Source: Yoonia sp. SS1-5
Lineage (GTDB): Bacteria > Pseudomonadota > Alphaproteobacteria > Rhodobacterales > Rhodobacteraceae
Length of the DNA stretch: 64,000 bases
Assembly (NCBI RefSeq): GCF_038443705.2
Contig: NZ_CP151767.2
Coordinates: 310,001 to 374,000 of the forward strand
Reading direction: 5' to 3'
Numbering within the stretch: position 1 is the first letter of the stretch; every line of letters begins with the position of its first letter. The notes under the pieces were generated by a model. That model worked only from the letters and a program-made list of their open reading frames with translations, was not told the origin of the DNA and ran no database searches. Made by a program: the position numbers and the translations under genes. Shown one piece after another: positions 28,660 through 36,790 of this stretch.

Positions 28660-29870
28660 GCGGTGGCCTTTGGTTGCCGCATCAGCCAAACCAACGCCCC
28701 GCCTGCCAGTATCAGAAACGGGATCATTGCGTAGTTCACCGCATTCCAGCCTTCAACCGGGCTGCCGCCGGAGCAATTCATCAACCCCCCCGAGGCAAGG
28801 GATGCAATGGTGACCATCCCAAACACGATCATGTCGTTCATGCCCTGCACAATACCGCGTTCATGCGGGGCATGCGCGCTTGCCAGCATCGTCGTGGCCC
28901 CGATGAACCCGAAATTCCATCCGATCCCCAACAGGATCAGCGCGCCAAAGAAATTGCCTAGGGTCACGCCGGACAAACCGACAACACCTGCCGCGGCCAG
29001 GATGATCAGGCCTGATGCCACAATCTTTTCCACACCAAACCGTGCGATCAGATGCCCCGTAAAGAAGGACGGCGCAAACATCGCCAGCACATGGGCCGAG
29101 ACGATGTCATTGGCGTGATTGGTGGTGAACCCGCAGCCCACAACCGCCAGTGGCGTTGATGTCATCACAAGATTCATCAAAGCGTAGGAGACCATCGCAC
29201 AGATGATCGCAACACAGATCCGTGGATCGCGCAGTAATTCCAGCCGGGTCCGACCCTTTGCGGCTTGAACTTGCGGTTCGGCCTTGCTGCCCTTGGGCAG
29301 ATCTAGCCAGAAGAACAGCAAAAGCCCCCCGAGGTTCAGTGCTGCAACGGCCAGATAGGTCCCCAGAAAGGGCACAACAAAGGCGTCCTGCACCAGCTTG
29401 TTCAATTGCGGCCCCACGATCGCGGAAAGCAGCCCGCCCGCCATCACATAGGATATCGCCTTGGGCCGAAAGGCCTCGGACGCAGTGTCGGTTGCTGCAA
29501 ACCGGTAAAAGCCCTGTGCGGACATATAGATACCCGTCAGGTAAGACCCTGCCAGCAGAACGACAAATGAGCCGATATAAAGCCCGTATGCTGCCACCAA
29601 CGCCCCCACAGCCCCCGCAAAGGCGCCCAGCACAAAGCCAAACCGCCGCCCGTTGCGCTGCATCAGCGGGCTAAGCCATGGCGCGGTTGTCATTGACCCA
29701 AAAACGATAAATGAGATCGGCAGGGTTGCCAGACAGGGATTGCTGGCCAATTGCCCCCCAGCCAGACCGCCAATGACAAAAATCATCGGCAATTGCGCCC
29801 CAAGAACGGCCTGCGCCATCACCAACACGGTGACATTGCGCACCGCTCGTCTGTCATCAGTCATGTTCAT
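28656..29870 (-). CDS. MFS transporter
   Basis: A 404-residue inner-membrane protein with twelve hydrophobic segments. A motif-A-like loop (LSPLMQRNGRRFGFVLG) lies between segments 2 and 3, and a central loop carries DLPKGSKAEPQVQAAKGRTR. Its second half has the helical pattern LGIGWNFGFIGATTMLASAHAPHERG typical of YbfB/OFA-like MFS proteins. Substrate unknown. It converges on the NDUFAF6-like gene with a 4-bp overlap and lies downstream of cobB on the same strand with 39 bp between, so it could be part of the cob transcript. Confidence 0.85.
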   Translation of the reverse strand: MNMTDDRRAVRNVTVLVMAQAVLGAQLPMIFVIGGLAGGQLASNPCLATLPISFIVFGSMTTAPWLSPLMQRNGRRFGFVLGAFAGAVGALVAAYGLYIGSFVVLLAGSYLTGIYMSAQGFYRFAATDTASEAFRPKAISYVMAGGLLSAIVGPQLNKLVQDAFVVPFLGTYLAVAALNLGGLLLFFWLDLPKGSKAEPQVQAAKGRTRLELLRDPRICVAIICAMVSYALMNLVMTSTPLAVVGCGFTTNHANDIVSAHVLAMFAPSFFTGHLIARFGVEKIVASGLIILAAAGVVGLSGVTLGNFFGALILLGIGWNFGFIGATTMLASAHAPHERGIVQGMNDMIVFGMVTIASLASGGLMNCSGGSPVEGWNAVNYAMIPFLILAGGALVWLMRQPKATA

Positions 29871-29909
29871 GCCGCATCGGTACGCCCCGCGAAAAGCGCT
29901 GGCAATGGC

Positions 29910-31160
29910 TTATCTGGCCCGATCAATGATATGTGCAAATGATCCCGCAACCCGTCCATCGACCAGCCCCATATCGGGCAAGATGTCCCCAGCTGCGTCA
30001 CGGGCCTGGAATAGCGGTGTTCCACGGGCAGATATGGTCGTTGCGTAATGAAACTCGTGCCCCAGCCATGGGCCGGGCAGGGGGCCGGCGGCGGCGTGCA
30101 GTTCGCGATATCCAAGATGCAGTTTGCGGGCCGCAAAGGATGTGTGCAATGCCAGAAGCCCGGCCATCGCATGGTGCTGCCCGTCTGCATCCGTCAGCGT
30201 TTGCCCCAGACACATATAGCCGCCGCATTCCCCGTAAATCTGCGCCGCGCCTGTGCCAAGGCTGCGCAGGAAGGTCTGATTGCCGGCGAGCCTGCCTGCA
30301 TGCAGTTCCGGGTATCCGCCGGGCAGGAAAATGAAATCCGCCGCTGGCGCTGCCTGATCGGCCAAGGGCGAAAAAAACGTGATCTCGGCACCCGCATGGT
30401 GCCAATCGGCGAGCATGTGCGGATATGTGAATGCAAATGCCGCGTCCTGTGCAACCGCGATGCGTTGGGCCGGCGGGCTGATCCTGCGTGGGTTGCCCGG
30501 CTCATGGGTGCGTGCCTCCAATGCCAGTAGTTGCGCCAGATCGACTTGGTCGCCGATCAGATCGGCGGCCTGATCAAGAAATGCGTCAAGGTCGGGCCGT
30601 TCCTGCGCCTGCAGTAATCCCAGATGCCGCGAGGGTTGTTGCAAGGCCGCATCGCGCCGAACGGCGCCAAAGATCGTGATGTCCTGCAGCGCCCGGCGCA
30701 GCATCGTTTCGTGCCGGACAGAGCCCACATTGTTTAGGATCACGCCCGCGATGTTCACATCTGCATCATGTGCGGCAAAGCCGTGAACCAATGGTGCCAC
30801 TGATCCGGCCATCTTGCCCGCATCGACGACCAGAACCACCGGCCAGCCCAGGATGCGGGCCAGATCGGCGGTCGCACCCTTGCCATCAGGTGGCGCCCCG
30901 TCAAACAGCCCCATGGCCCCTTCGACAATCATTGGGGTCGGGCCTGCCGCCAGCGCGCAAAGCCTTTCGGGCCGCATCGCCCAGGCATCAAGATTGACGC
31001 AGGGATGCCCGCATGCGGCCTCGTGAAAGCGTGGGTCGATATAGTCGGGGCCGGATTTGGCAGCGCGGATGGGTTGTGTGCGACTGATGGCGCGCAACAG
31101 CCCAAGGGTGATCATGGTCTTGCCACTGCCCGAGGACGGGGCGGCGATGATAAAGCTCAT
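29910..31160 (-). CDS. cobB: Cobyrinate a,c-diamide synthase
   Basis: Amidates the a and c side chains of cobyrinic or hydrogenobyrinic acid with glutamine and ATP during B12 synthesis. This 416-residue protein starts with a P-loop AAPSSGSGKTMITLGLL, has KSGPDYIDPRFHEAACG and the C-terminal class I glutaminase lobe with IYGECGGYMCLGQTL (nucleophile Cys) and HEFHYAT. The frame extends back to 31244 over cobA, but ATG 31160 starts right at the P-loop strand, 1 nt beyond the cobA stop. Whether the aerobic or anaerobic substrate is used is not visible. Confidence 0.93.
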   Translation of the reverse strand: MSFIIAAPSSGSGKTMITLGLLRAISRTQPIRAAKSGPDYIDPRFHEAACGHPCVNLDAWAMRPERLCALAAGPTPMIVEGAMGLFDGAPPDGKGATADLARILGWPVVLVVDAGKMAGSVAPLVHGFAAHDADVNIAGVILNNVGSVRHETMLRRALQDITIFGAVRRDAALQQPSRHLGLLQAQERPDLDAFLDQAADLIGDQVDLAQLLALEARTHEPGNPRRISPPAQRIAVAQDAAFAFTYPHMLADWHHAGAEITFFSPLADQAAPAADFIFLPGGYPELHAGRLAGNQTFLRSLGTGAAQIYGECGGYMCLGQTLTDADGQHHAMAGLLALHTSFAARKLHLGYRELHAAAGPLPGPWLGHEFHYATTISARGTPLFQARDAAGDILPDMGLVDGRVAGSFAHIIDRAR

Positions 31161-31161
31161 A

Positions 31162-32013
31162 TCACGCGGATTCGGCCGGGCGGCCCCGGCCAAGCGGATC
31201 GAGGTTGCGCGGGGCCTCGCCCTTTGCCATGCCTTGCCAGTCAAGCACCTGCCGCATCAGAACGGACTGTCCGACGCAGATGATCGCAGGTGGCGCAAGC
31301 CCGGCTGCGGCGATATCGGCAGTCACAGCACCCAGTGTCGTTTCAAGAACCGCCTGCTGGTCTGTGGTTGCCGTTGTCACCACCGCCACAGGTTCCGCTG
31401 CCGGGCGGCCTGCATCCATCAGTTTGGTTGCGATCTGCTGGATATGCTTCATCCCCATATAGATCACGATGACCTGTGACCCTTTGGATATACTGTCCCA
31501 GTCAAGCGAGCCCGGTGTGTTCCCCGATTGGTCATGCCCGGTGACAAATGTGACGGATTGATTGACGTCCCGGTGCGTGACGGGGATGCCTGCATAGGCC
31601 AGCCCCCCGATGCCTGCGCTGATCCCGGGGATAATCCGCACCGGCACCCCATGTTGCACAAGCGTCTGCGCCTCTTCGCCGCCGCGCCCAAAGACAAACG
31701 GGTCGCCGCCCTTCAGCCGCAGGACCTTTTTGCCCTCGCGCGCCAGATCAACCAGTCGCAACGAGATATCCCGTTGCTTTGCAGAGGGCTTACCGCCCCG
31801 TTTGCCTGCGTAGATATGCGTGGCCTGCGGCGCCCAATCGAGGATCTGTTCCTGGACCAGCGCATCATAGATCACCACATCAGCCTGTCCCAGCGCATTG
31901 GCCGCGTGCAGTGTCAGCAGCCCCGGATCCCCCGGACCCGCCCCGCAGAGCCAGACCCAGCCGGGCTGCATGATTGGCCACGCATGTGGTGGAAGGTGTC
32001 TGGTCGTTGTCAT
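31162..32013 (-). CDS. cobA: Uroporphyrinogen-III C-methyltransferase
   Basis: Methylates uroporphyrinogen III at C2 and C7 to give precorrin-2, the branch into B12 or siroheme. The 283-residue SAM-dependent enzyme has VWLCGAGPGDPGLLTLHAANAL, VVIYDALVQ, GKRGGKPSAKQ, RLKGGDPFVFGRGGEEA, the GISAGIGGLAYAGIPVTHRD segment and YMGMKHI. The open frame starts earlier, but ATG 32013 gives the family start. The 97 bp to divergent cbiD hold no B12-riboswitch B12 box (GCCACTG) that I can see. Confidence 0.94.
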   Translation of the reverse strand: MTTTRHLPPHAWPIMQPGWVWLCGAGPGDPGLLTLHAANALGQADVVIYDALVQEQILDWAPQATHIYAGKRGGKPSAKQRDISLRLVDLAREGKKVLRLKGGDPFVFGRGGEEAQTLVQHGVPVRIIPGISAGIGGLAYAGIPVTHRDVNQSVTFVTGHDQSGNTPGSLDWDSISKGSQVIVIYMGMKHIQQIATKLMDAGRPAAEPVAVVTTATTDQQAVLETTLGAVTADIAAAGLAPPAIICVGQSVLMRQVLDWQGMAKGEAPRNLDPLGRGRPAESA

Positions 32014-32110
32014 GGCTTGTTTATGCCGCCGAATGCGGGGCTTGGAAAGGTTGCAAACGACCCTCATTTGTGGATTGCCGTCATTGACTGTGCTGCCTAT
32101 CGTCGCGCCG

Positions 32111-33154
32111 ATGACACGCAAGCCGCATAGCGAATTGCGCCGAGGCTGGACCACAGGCGCCTGCGCGACCGCCGCCACAAAGGCGGCGTTGATCCGTCTA
32201 TGGGGCGGCGCGTTTCCGGCGGAGGTGCAGATCACCTTGCCGGGGGGCGAAATGCCGGTCTTTCCGCTGGCACATACCGATCATGGCCCGGGTTGGGCAG
32301 AGGTCGGCATCACCAAGGATGCGGGCGATGATCCGGACGTCACCCATGGTGCGCTGATCATCGCGCGTGTCAGCCAAGGCCGGGCCGGGCTGACATTTCG
32401 CGCAGGCGACGGGGTTGGAACTGTCACGCGGGCGGGGCTGCCCATCGGGGTGGGCGAGCCTGCGATCAATCCGGTCCCGCGGCAGATGATGCAAAGCGTG
32501 GTCGACGACCTGGCCACCAGATTTGTCCGGCCGCCTGATGTTACCATCGAAATTTCCGTGCCGGGCGGGGTCGCGCTGGCCGCAAAGACATGGAATCCAA
32601 GGCTGGGGATCAAGGGGGGGCTGTCGATCCTTGGCACAACGGGTATCGTGCGCCCTTTCAGCTGCGCGGCCTGGATTGCCTCTATTCATCGCGGCATCGA
32701 CGTGGCCCGCGCCGACGGGCTGACCCATGTTGCGGGCTGCACCGGGGCGACGTCTGAAAAGGCTGTGCAAGCGCTGCTTGCGCTGCCGGATCACGCTATG
32801 CTGGATATGGGGGATTTCGCGGGCGGTATGCTGAAATACCTGGCCAAGCACCCGGTTGACCGGATCACTATTGGTGGCGGGATCGGAAAGATCAGCAAAC
32901 TGGCCCAAGGTGCGCTGGATCTGCATTCCAGCCGGTCGCAGGTTGATTTTGAGGCCCTGGCCGCACTGGCGGGCCGGCCGGATATCGCTGATGCAAATAC
33001 AGCGCTCGAGGCCTATCAGCGCGCTGGCCCCGATCTGGCCCGCAAGGTCGCGGTCGCAGCCCGGCAGGCGGTGCAGACCCGTTTTCCCGATCTTTCGCTG
33101 GATATCATCATTGTGGATCGCGCCGGTGCGGTGATCGCAAGGGCTGGCCCATGA
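32111..33154 (+). CDS. cbiD: Cobalt-precorrin-5B (C1)-methyltransferase
   Basis: Methylates C1 of the corrin ring in the anaerobic-type route; CobF does the comparable job in the aerobic route. The 347-residue protein opens with LRRGWTTGACATAATKAAL, the CbiD signature, and has VSVPGG-type EISVPGGVALAAKTWNPRLGIKGGLSILGTTGIV and GNFAG-like MGDFAGGMLKYLAKHPVDRITIGGGIGKI. ATG 32111 is chosen inside a longer frame that runs over cobA. Its stop overlaps the cobK ATG (ATGA), so the two are coupled. Confidence 0.94.
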   Translation: MTRKPHSELRRGWTTGACATAATKAALIRLWGGAFPAEVQITLPGGEMPVFPLAHTDHGPGWAEVGITKDAGDDPDVTHGALIIARVSQGRAGLTFRAGDGVGTVTRAGLPIGVGEPAINPVPRQMMQSVVDDLATRFVRPPDVTIEISVPGGVALAAKTWNPRLGIKGGLSILGTTGIVRPFSCAAWIASIHRGIDVARADGLTHVAGCTGATSEKAVQALLALPDHAMLDMGDFAGGMLKYLAKHPVDRITIGGGIGKISKLAQGALDLHSSRSQVDFEALAALAGRPDIADANTALEAYQRAGPDLARKVAVAARQAVQTRFPDLSLDIIIVDRAGAVIARAGP

Positions 33155-33876
33155 CCCTGCTGTTGCTGGCTGGCACGGGCGAGGCGCGGGCGATTGCCCT
33201 TGCCCTTGCGGGGCGTGATGTGATCGCGTCACTGGCGGGTGCGACCCGGGCGCCCACTGATCTGGGGGTGCCGACACGGTCCGGTGGCTTTGATGGGCCT
33301 GCGGGTTTCACCGCCTTTCTTGCCGAGCACAATATCACCGCGGTTCTTGACGCCACACATCCCTATGCCGCCCGGATCACGGCCCGAAGTGCAGCTATTT
33401 GCGCGGCGCAAGATATCCCGTTTCTGCAATACCTCCGGCCGCCATGGACACCCGACGCGGGCGATCATTGGACCACGATTGGCGCCGAAGAAGACGCCGC
33501 CGATCTTATCCCGCAAGGTGCCACCGTTTTTCTGGGAACCGGGCGGCAGACGCTGTCCCGCTTTGTCAATCTGCAGGGGCGCCGGGTGATCTGCCGGCAA
33601 ATTGATCCGCCAGAGGGGCCGTTTCCCTTTCCGGGTGGCGAATTTCTGGTGGGCCGTCCGCCGTTCTCGGTTGCGCATGAGACGGCGCTGTTTCGACGGT
33701 TGGCTGTTGATTATCTGATCGTCAAGAATGCGGGGGGCGAGGCCAGCCGGACCAAGCTGATTGCGGCACGGCAATTGAACATCCCGGTCCTGATGCTGGC
33801 CCGGCCCGATCCGGGCGACTGGCCATGTGTGTCAGCGTTTGCAGATGCGCGCCAATGGGCAGAAGCCCGATGCTAG
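33151..33876 (+). CDS. cobK: Precorrin-6A reductase
   Basis: Reduces precorrin-6A to precorrin-6B with NADPH in corrin synthesis. The 241-residue protein has the N-terminal LLLLAGTGEARAIALAL, the SLAGATRAP segment, VLDATHPYAARITARSA, GRPPFSVAHETALFRRLAVDYLIVKNAGG and a C-terminal IPVLMLARP, all in CobK/CbiJ order. CobK and CbiJ are homologous; I cannot tell which substrate is used. It overlaps cbiD by 4 bp and alkA by 7 bp. Confidence 0.92.
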   Translation: MTLLLLAGTGEARAIALALAGRDVIASLAGATRAPTDLGVPTRSGGFDGPAGFTAFLAEHNITAVLDATHPYAARITARSAAICAAQDIPFLQYLRPPWTPDAGDHWTTIGAEEDAADLIPQGATVFLGTGRQTLSRFVNLQGRRVICRQIDPPEGPFPFPGGEFLVGRPPFSVAHETALFRRLAVDYLIVKNAGGEASRTKLIAARQLNIPVLMLARPDPGDWPCVSAFADARQWAEARC

Positions 33877-34499
33877 AGCGTGTCATCAAGGGCGATGCCT
33901 GCGTGGCAGAAGGAGTGGTCTGGCTCAGCGGGGTAGAGCCGCGCTTTGCCGCCCTGCAGGATGTTCTTTCCCCGCTGCCTTTGCGGCTGCGGCCTGACGG
34001 GTTTGCCGCACTGCTGAACGCGATTGTCAGCCAGCAGGTGTCTGTTGCGTCTGCCGCAGCCATCTGGGGCCGGATGGAGGTGGCAGGCATGACAACGCCC
34101 AACGCAGTCGCGGCAGCCGATCAGGATGCATTGAAATCGCTGGGGCTGAGCCGCCAGAAGGTCAAATATGCACATGCACTGGCCGCCGCCGGAATCGACT
34201 ATGCCAAACTGCGACACTTGCCGGCCGAGGATGTCATTGCACAGCTGATCGCCGTGCCGGGCATCGGGCGCTGGACGGCAGAGGTTTATGCGATGTTTTC
34301 GCTGGGGCGTGCGGATGTCTTTGCGCCCGGCGATCTGGCGCTGCAAGAGGCGGCAAAGCAGGTCTTTGATTTGCCCCAGCGACCCAGTGAAAAGGACTTT
34401 CGGCTGATGGCGCAGGCCTGGTCGCCCTGGCGGTCGGTTGCAGCCCGACTGCTCTGGGCCTACTACAAGCACAGCACGCAACGGGAAGGGATCCGATGA
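33870..34499 (+). CDS. alkA: DNA-3-methyladenine glycosylase II
   Basis: Excises alkylated bases from DNA. The 209-residue protein has the helix-hairpin-helix at about 127-140 (AVPGIGRWTAEVYAM) and the catalytic Asp 155 in FAPGDLALQEA, the pattern of AlkA/MAG enzymes; LNAIVSQQVSVASAA is the usual N-terminal family helix. It lacks the extra N-terminal beta domain of E. coli AlkA. ATG 33870 overlaps the cobK stop by 7 bp. Placing a repair gene in a corrin operon is odd, but ada is also in the window. Confidence 0.9.
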   Translation: MLERVIKGDACVAEGVVWLSGVEPRFAALQDVLSPLPLRLRPDGFAALLNAIVSQQVSVASAAAIWGRMEVAGMTTPNAVAAADQDALKSLGLSRQKVKYAHALAAAGIDYAKLRHLPAEDVIAQLIAVPGIGRWTAEVYAMFSLGRADVFAPGDLALQEAAKQVFDLPQRPSEKDFRLMAQAWSPWRSVAARLLWAYYKHSTQREGIR

Positions 34500-35164
34500 C
34501 ACGAGCACTAGAGGCGCAGCGGCGCGAACCGGCATCGGGTGAAATCCGGTCCTGCGTGGTCTTTTTGCATGGCTACGGGGCGAATGCGGCTGATCTGATC
34601 GGGCTGGCTGATCCGCTGGGGGAACATATGCCTGATACGTTGTTCATTGCGCCTGATGCGCCGGAATCCTGTGCCGGTGCGCCGATGGGGTTTCAGTGGT
34701 TTCCGATTCCGTGGATCGACGGATCATCCGAAGAGGAAAGCCGGGCAGGGTTGGACCGGGCCGCAGCTGACCTTGACGCGTTTCTTGACGGTGTGATGGT
34801 GGATGAAGATCTGCTGCCCGAACAGGTCATCGTGCTGGGCTTTTCGCAGGGAACAATGATGGCCCTGCATGTCCTGCCGCGACGCGAAGACCCGGTGGCA
34901 GGCATTGTTGCTTTCTCGGGCCGTCTGCTGGAACCCGAATTGCTGGCGGATGAGGCGACATGCCGCCCGCCTGTCTTGCTGGTGCATGGCGATCAGGACG
35001 ATGTTGTGCCGCCGCAATCCCTGCCACACGCCGCCGAGGCCTTGCAGGAGGCTGGCTGGAAAGAGGTTTACGCCCATATCATGAAGGGGACCGGGCATGG
35101 GATCGCACCAGATGGACTGCAGGTTGCGCTGGCCTTCATGCGCGACAGATTTGGGATGAGTTAG
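34496..35164 (+). CDS. Alpha/beta hydrolase (phospholipase/carboxylesterase family)
   Basis: A 222-residue serine hydrolase of the Abhydrolase_2 family. The oxyanion-side start VVFLHGYGANAADL, the nucleophile elbow GFSQGTMMALH, the Asp in LLVHGDQDDVVPPQS and the final His in GTGHGIAPDG give a complete catalytic triad. No signal peptide, so it is cytoplasmic; it probably cleaves small carboxyl esters. Its ATG overlaps the alkA stop by 4 bp, closing the chain cbiD-cobK-alkA-esterase. Confidence 0.9.
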   Translation: MTRALEAQRREPASGEIRSCVVFLHGYGANAADLIGLADPLGEHMPDTLFIAPDAPESCAGAPMGFQWFPIPWIDGSSEEESRAGLDRAAADLDAFLDGVMVDEDLLPEQVIVLGFSQGTMMALHVLPRREDPVAGIVAFSGRLLEPELLADEATCRPPVLLVHGDQDDVVPPQSLPHAAEALQEAGWKEVYAHIMKGTGHGIAPDGLQVALAFMRDRFGMS

Positions 35165-35213
35165 CCCGCGCGCGCATTTCTTAACGGAAAATACAGGGTT
35201 TCACCGCGATAAC

Positions 35214-35227
35214 AAAACAACTGTTTT
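35214..35227. repeat. Short A/T palindrome before the GGDEF gene
   Basis: AAAACA-AC-TGTTTT is a perfect 6+6 palindrome in the 82-bp gap between the esterase and the GGDEF gene. It may be a regulator site. Nothing else is clear in this gap. Confidence 0.3.
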
Positions 35228-35246
35228 ATTATTTTGGTGATGATCC

Positions 35247-35972
35247 TTGCGCATTCCTCAGCTGTTATATGTCCTTGCGCCGCATTCGGCCCTTGGGTGG
35301 ATGATCCGGCTCCCTTTGATGCTTGCGTTTTTGCTGGGGCTCAGCGTTTTGCCCGACTTTTTCCTGAGCGGACGCAAGGTTGCACCAATCGTGAATTATC
35401 TGCCGGTTGTGCTGCTGGTGGCGGGGCCGCTGACCATTGCGCTACTTTGGGCCTTATCAGGGCTCGCGGTCGAGGAAAGCAAGCGCCGCGCGATCACGCA
35501 GATTGATCCGTTGACGGCACTGCCAAATCGGCTGGCTTTTCTGCAGACCACCCGCCGAATCCTGCCGCAAAGCGGTGTTCTGCTGATGTTGCAGGTCGAT
35601 GATTTTGCGCATTTGAACGAACGGCGGGGACGCAAGGCCGGTGATCTGTGCCTGATGGCGCTTGCCCAGCGTTTCCGCGAGCTGACGCGCTATACTGATA
35701 TTGTGGGGCGGATGGGCGGTGCGTCTTTTGCTATTTATCTTCCCGGGGCCACGATTGAACAGGCGCGGGATGTTGCCGACCGGATATGCGATGGCGCGAT
35801 GGTGGTCACCCAGACGGGCATCTTACGGGTCACGATTTCGGTTGGTGCGGTGCTTGCGAACGGGCGTACCCCGCTTGACCGGTTGCTTGTGGACGCCAAT
35901 TCGGCCCTTGATGAGGCGAGGCGTGGCGGGAATGGCCAGCTGATCCTTGAAGATTGGGTGAAAGCGGCCTGA
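35247..35972 (+). CDS. Degenerate GGDEF protein with intact I-site motif
   Basis: A 241-residue inner-membrane protein: two hydrophobic segments (about 21-38 and 50-72) followed by a GGDEF domain (IDPLTALPNRLAF, LMLQVDDFAHLNE). The signature reads GGASF at 157-161 instead of GGDEF, so cyclase activity is unlikely. The allosteric I-site motif RxxD (RYTD, 148-151) stands at the normal five-residue distance, suggesting a c-di-GMP receptor. Start uncertain: TTG 35247 follows a stop codon, and ATG 35301 would keep both membrane segments. Single gene. Confidence 0.85.
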   Translation: MRIPQLLYVLAPHSALGWMIRLPLMLAFLLGLSVLPDFFLSGRKVAPIVNYLPVVLLVAGPLTIALLWALSGLAVEESKRRAITQIDPLTALPNRLAFLQTTRRILPQSGVLLMLQVDDFAHLNERRGRKAGDLCLMALAQRFRELTRYTDIVGRMGGASFAIYLPGATIEQARDVADRICDGAMVVTQTGILRVTISVGAVLANGRTPLDRLLVDANSALDEARRGGNGQLILEDWVKAA

Positions 35973-35998
35973 AACACCGGTTTGCGCCTGCGACGATG

Positions 35999-36013
35999 CC
36001 TACATAATGTAGG
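35999..36013. promoter_or_regulatory. Palindrome upstream of the HNH gene promoter
   Basis: CCTACAT-A-ATGTAGG is a perfect 7+7 palindrome. It ends 2 nt before the -35 element below, a good place for a regulator. The factor is unknown. Confidence 0.45.
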
Positions 36014-36015
36014 GG

Positions 36016-36043
36016 TTGTCACATTTCTGACGCGATATATAGT
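36016..36043 (+). promoter_or_regulatory. Sigma-70-type promoter of the HNH gene
   Basis: TTGTCA (36016-36021), 16-nt spacer, TATAGT (36038-36043). It would give a leader of about 65 nt before ATG 36114. Confidence 0.5.
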
Positions 36044-36113
36044 CCAGACTCAAGAGGATTGCGGGAGCGCCGCGTTTGCAAAAACTCCTGCATTTCGGTT
36101 GCAGGATGTGGAT

Positions 36114-36701
36114 ATGACGCAAACGGAATTCAGAAAAGACTTTGTCCGGGCGCCGGGCATGCTCAAGCATTTTCCGGCCCTGGTTTTGAATGCCGACTAT
36201 CGGCCATTGTCGTACTACCCGCTATCGCTCTGGCCCTGGCAGGAGGCGGTCAAGGCCGCATGGCTGGACCGGGTCGATATCGTCAGTGAATACGAGGAAG
36301 TCGTGCGCAGCCCTTCGACGGTGATCAAGATCCCGTCAGTGGTGGTTCTGAAAGACTATGTGAAGCCGCAAAAGCAGGTGGCGTTCACGCGGTTCAACCT
36401 GTTTTTGCGCGATGAATTCTGCTGCCAATATTGCGGCGCAAAGGGTGAATTGACGTTTGATCACGTGGTGCCGCGCGCCAGTGGCGGTGTGACCAGCTGG
36501 GAAAACGTCGTCGCGGCCTGCAGCCCCTGCAACTTGCGCAAAGGGTCGCGGTCCTTGCGGCAATCGGGATTGTCCCTGCGCAAAGCACCACGCAGGCCAG
36601 CCCCGGAACAATTGCACAATGTTGGGCGCAAGTTCCCGCCGAACCATCTGCATGATAGTTGGGTGGATTTCCTGTATTGGGATGCCGAACTGGAAGCATA
36701 G
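36114..36701 (+). CDS. HNH endonuclease domain protein
   Basis: A 195-residue protein with a two-Cys zinc knuckle (CQYCGAKGELTFDHVVPRASGG) and ACSPCNLRKGSR, giving the H-N-H metal site. The N-terminal half (FPALVLNADYRPLSYYPLSLWPWQEAVKAAWLDRVDIVSEY) is well conserved in similar alphaproteobacterial proteins. It has no toxin, phage or restriction partner here, so it looks like a chromosomal housekeeping nuclease of unknown role. ATG 36114 follows CAGGATG. It has its own promoter with a palindrome beside it. Confidence 0.88.
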   Translation: MTQTEFRKDFVRAPGMLKHFPALVLNADYRPLSYYPLSLWPWQEAVKAAWLDRVDIVSEYEEVVRSPSTVIKIPSVVVLKDYVKPQKQVAFTRFNLFLRDEFCCQYCGAKGELTFDHVVPRASGGVTSWENVVAACSPCNLRKGSRSLRQSGLSLRKAPRRPAPEQLHNVGRKFPPNHLHDSWVDFLYWDAELEA

Positions 36702-36750
36702 GCCGCTTAGCCGCTAGACACGCCGCCTGCACGCGGTTACGTAGACGCTC

Positions 36751-36762
36751 GTTAGCGCTAAC
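36751..36762. promoter_or_regulatory. LacI-type palindrome upstream of zwf
   Basis: GTTAGCGCTAAC is a perfect 12-bp palindrome with the CG centre usual for LacI-family operators, 28 bp before the zwf ATG. The agl regulator palindrome (53150-53163) shares the AGCGCT core but differs outside it. Confidence 0.45.
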
Positions 36763-36790
36763 AAAGTGATATGTGAAAGCGGAGGAAGCC

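Noticed and set aside
32014..32110. B12 riboswitch between cobA and cbiD
   Set aside because: Only 97 bp and no B12 box or matching stems visible.
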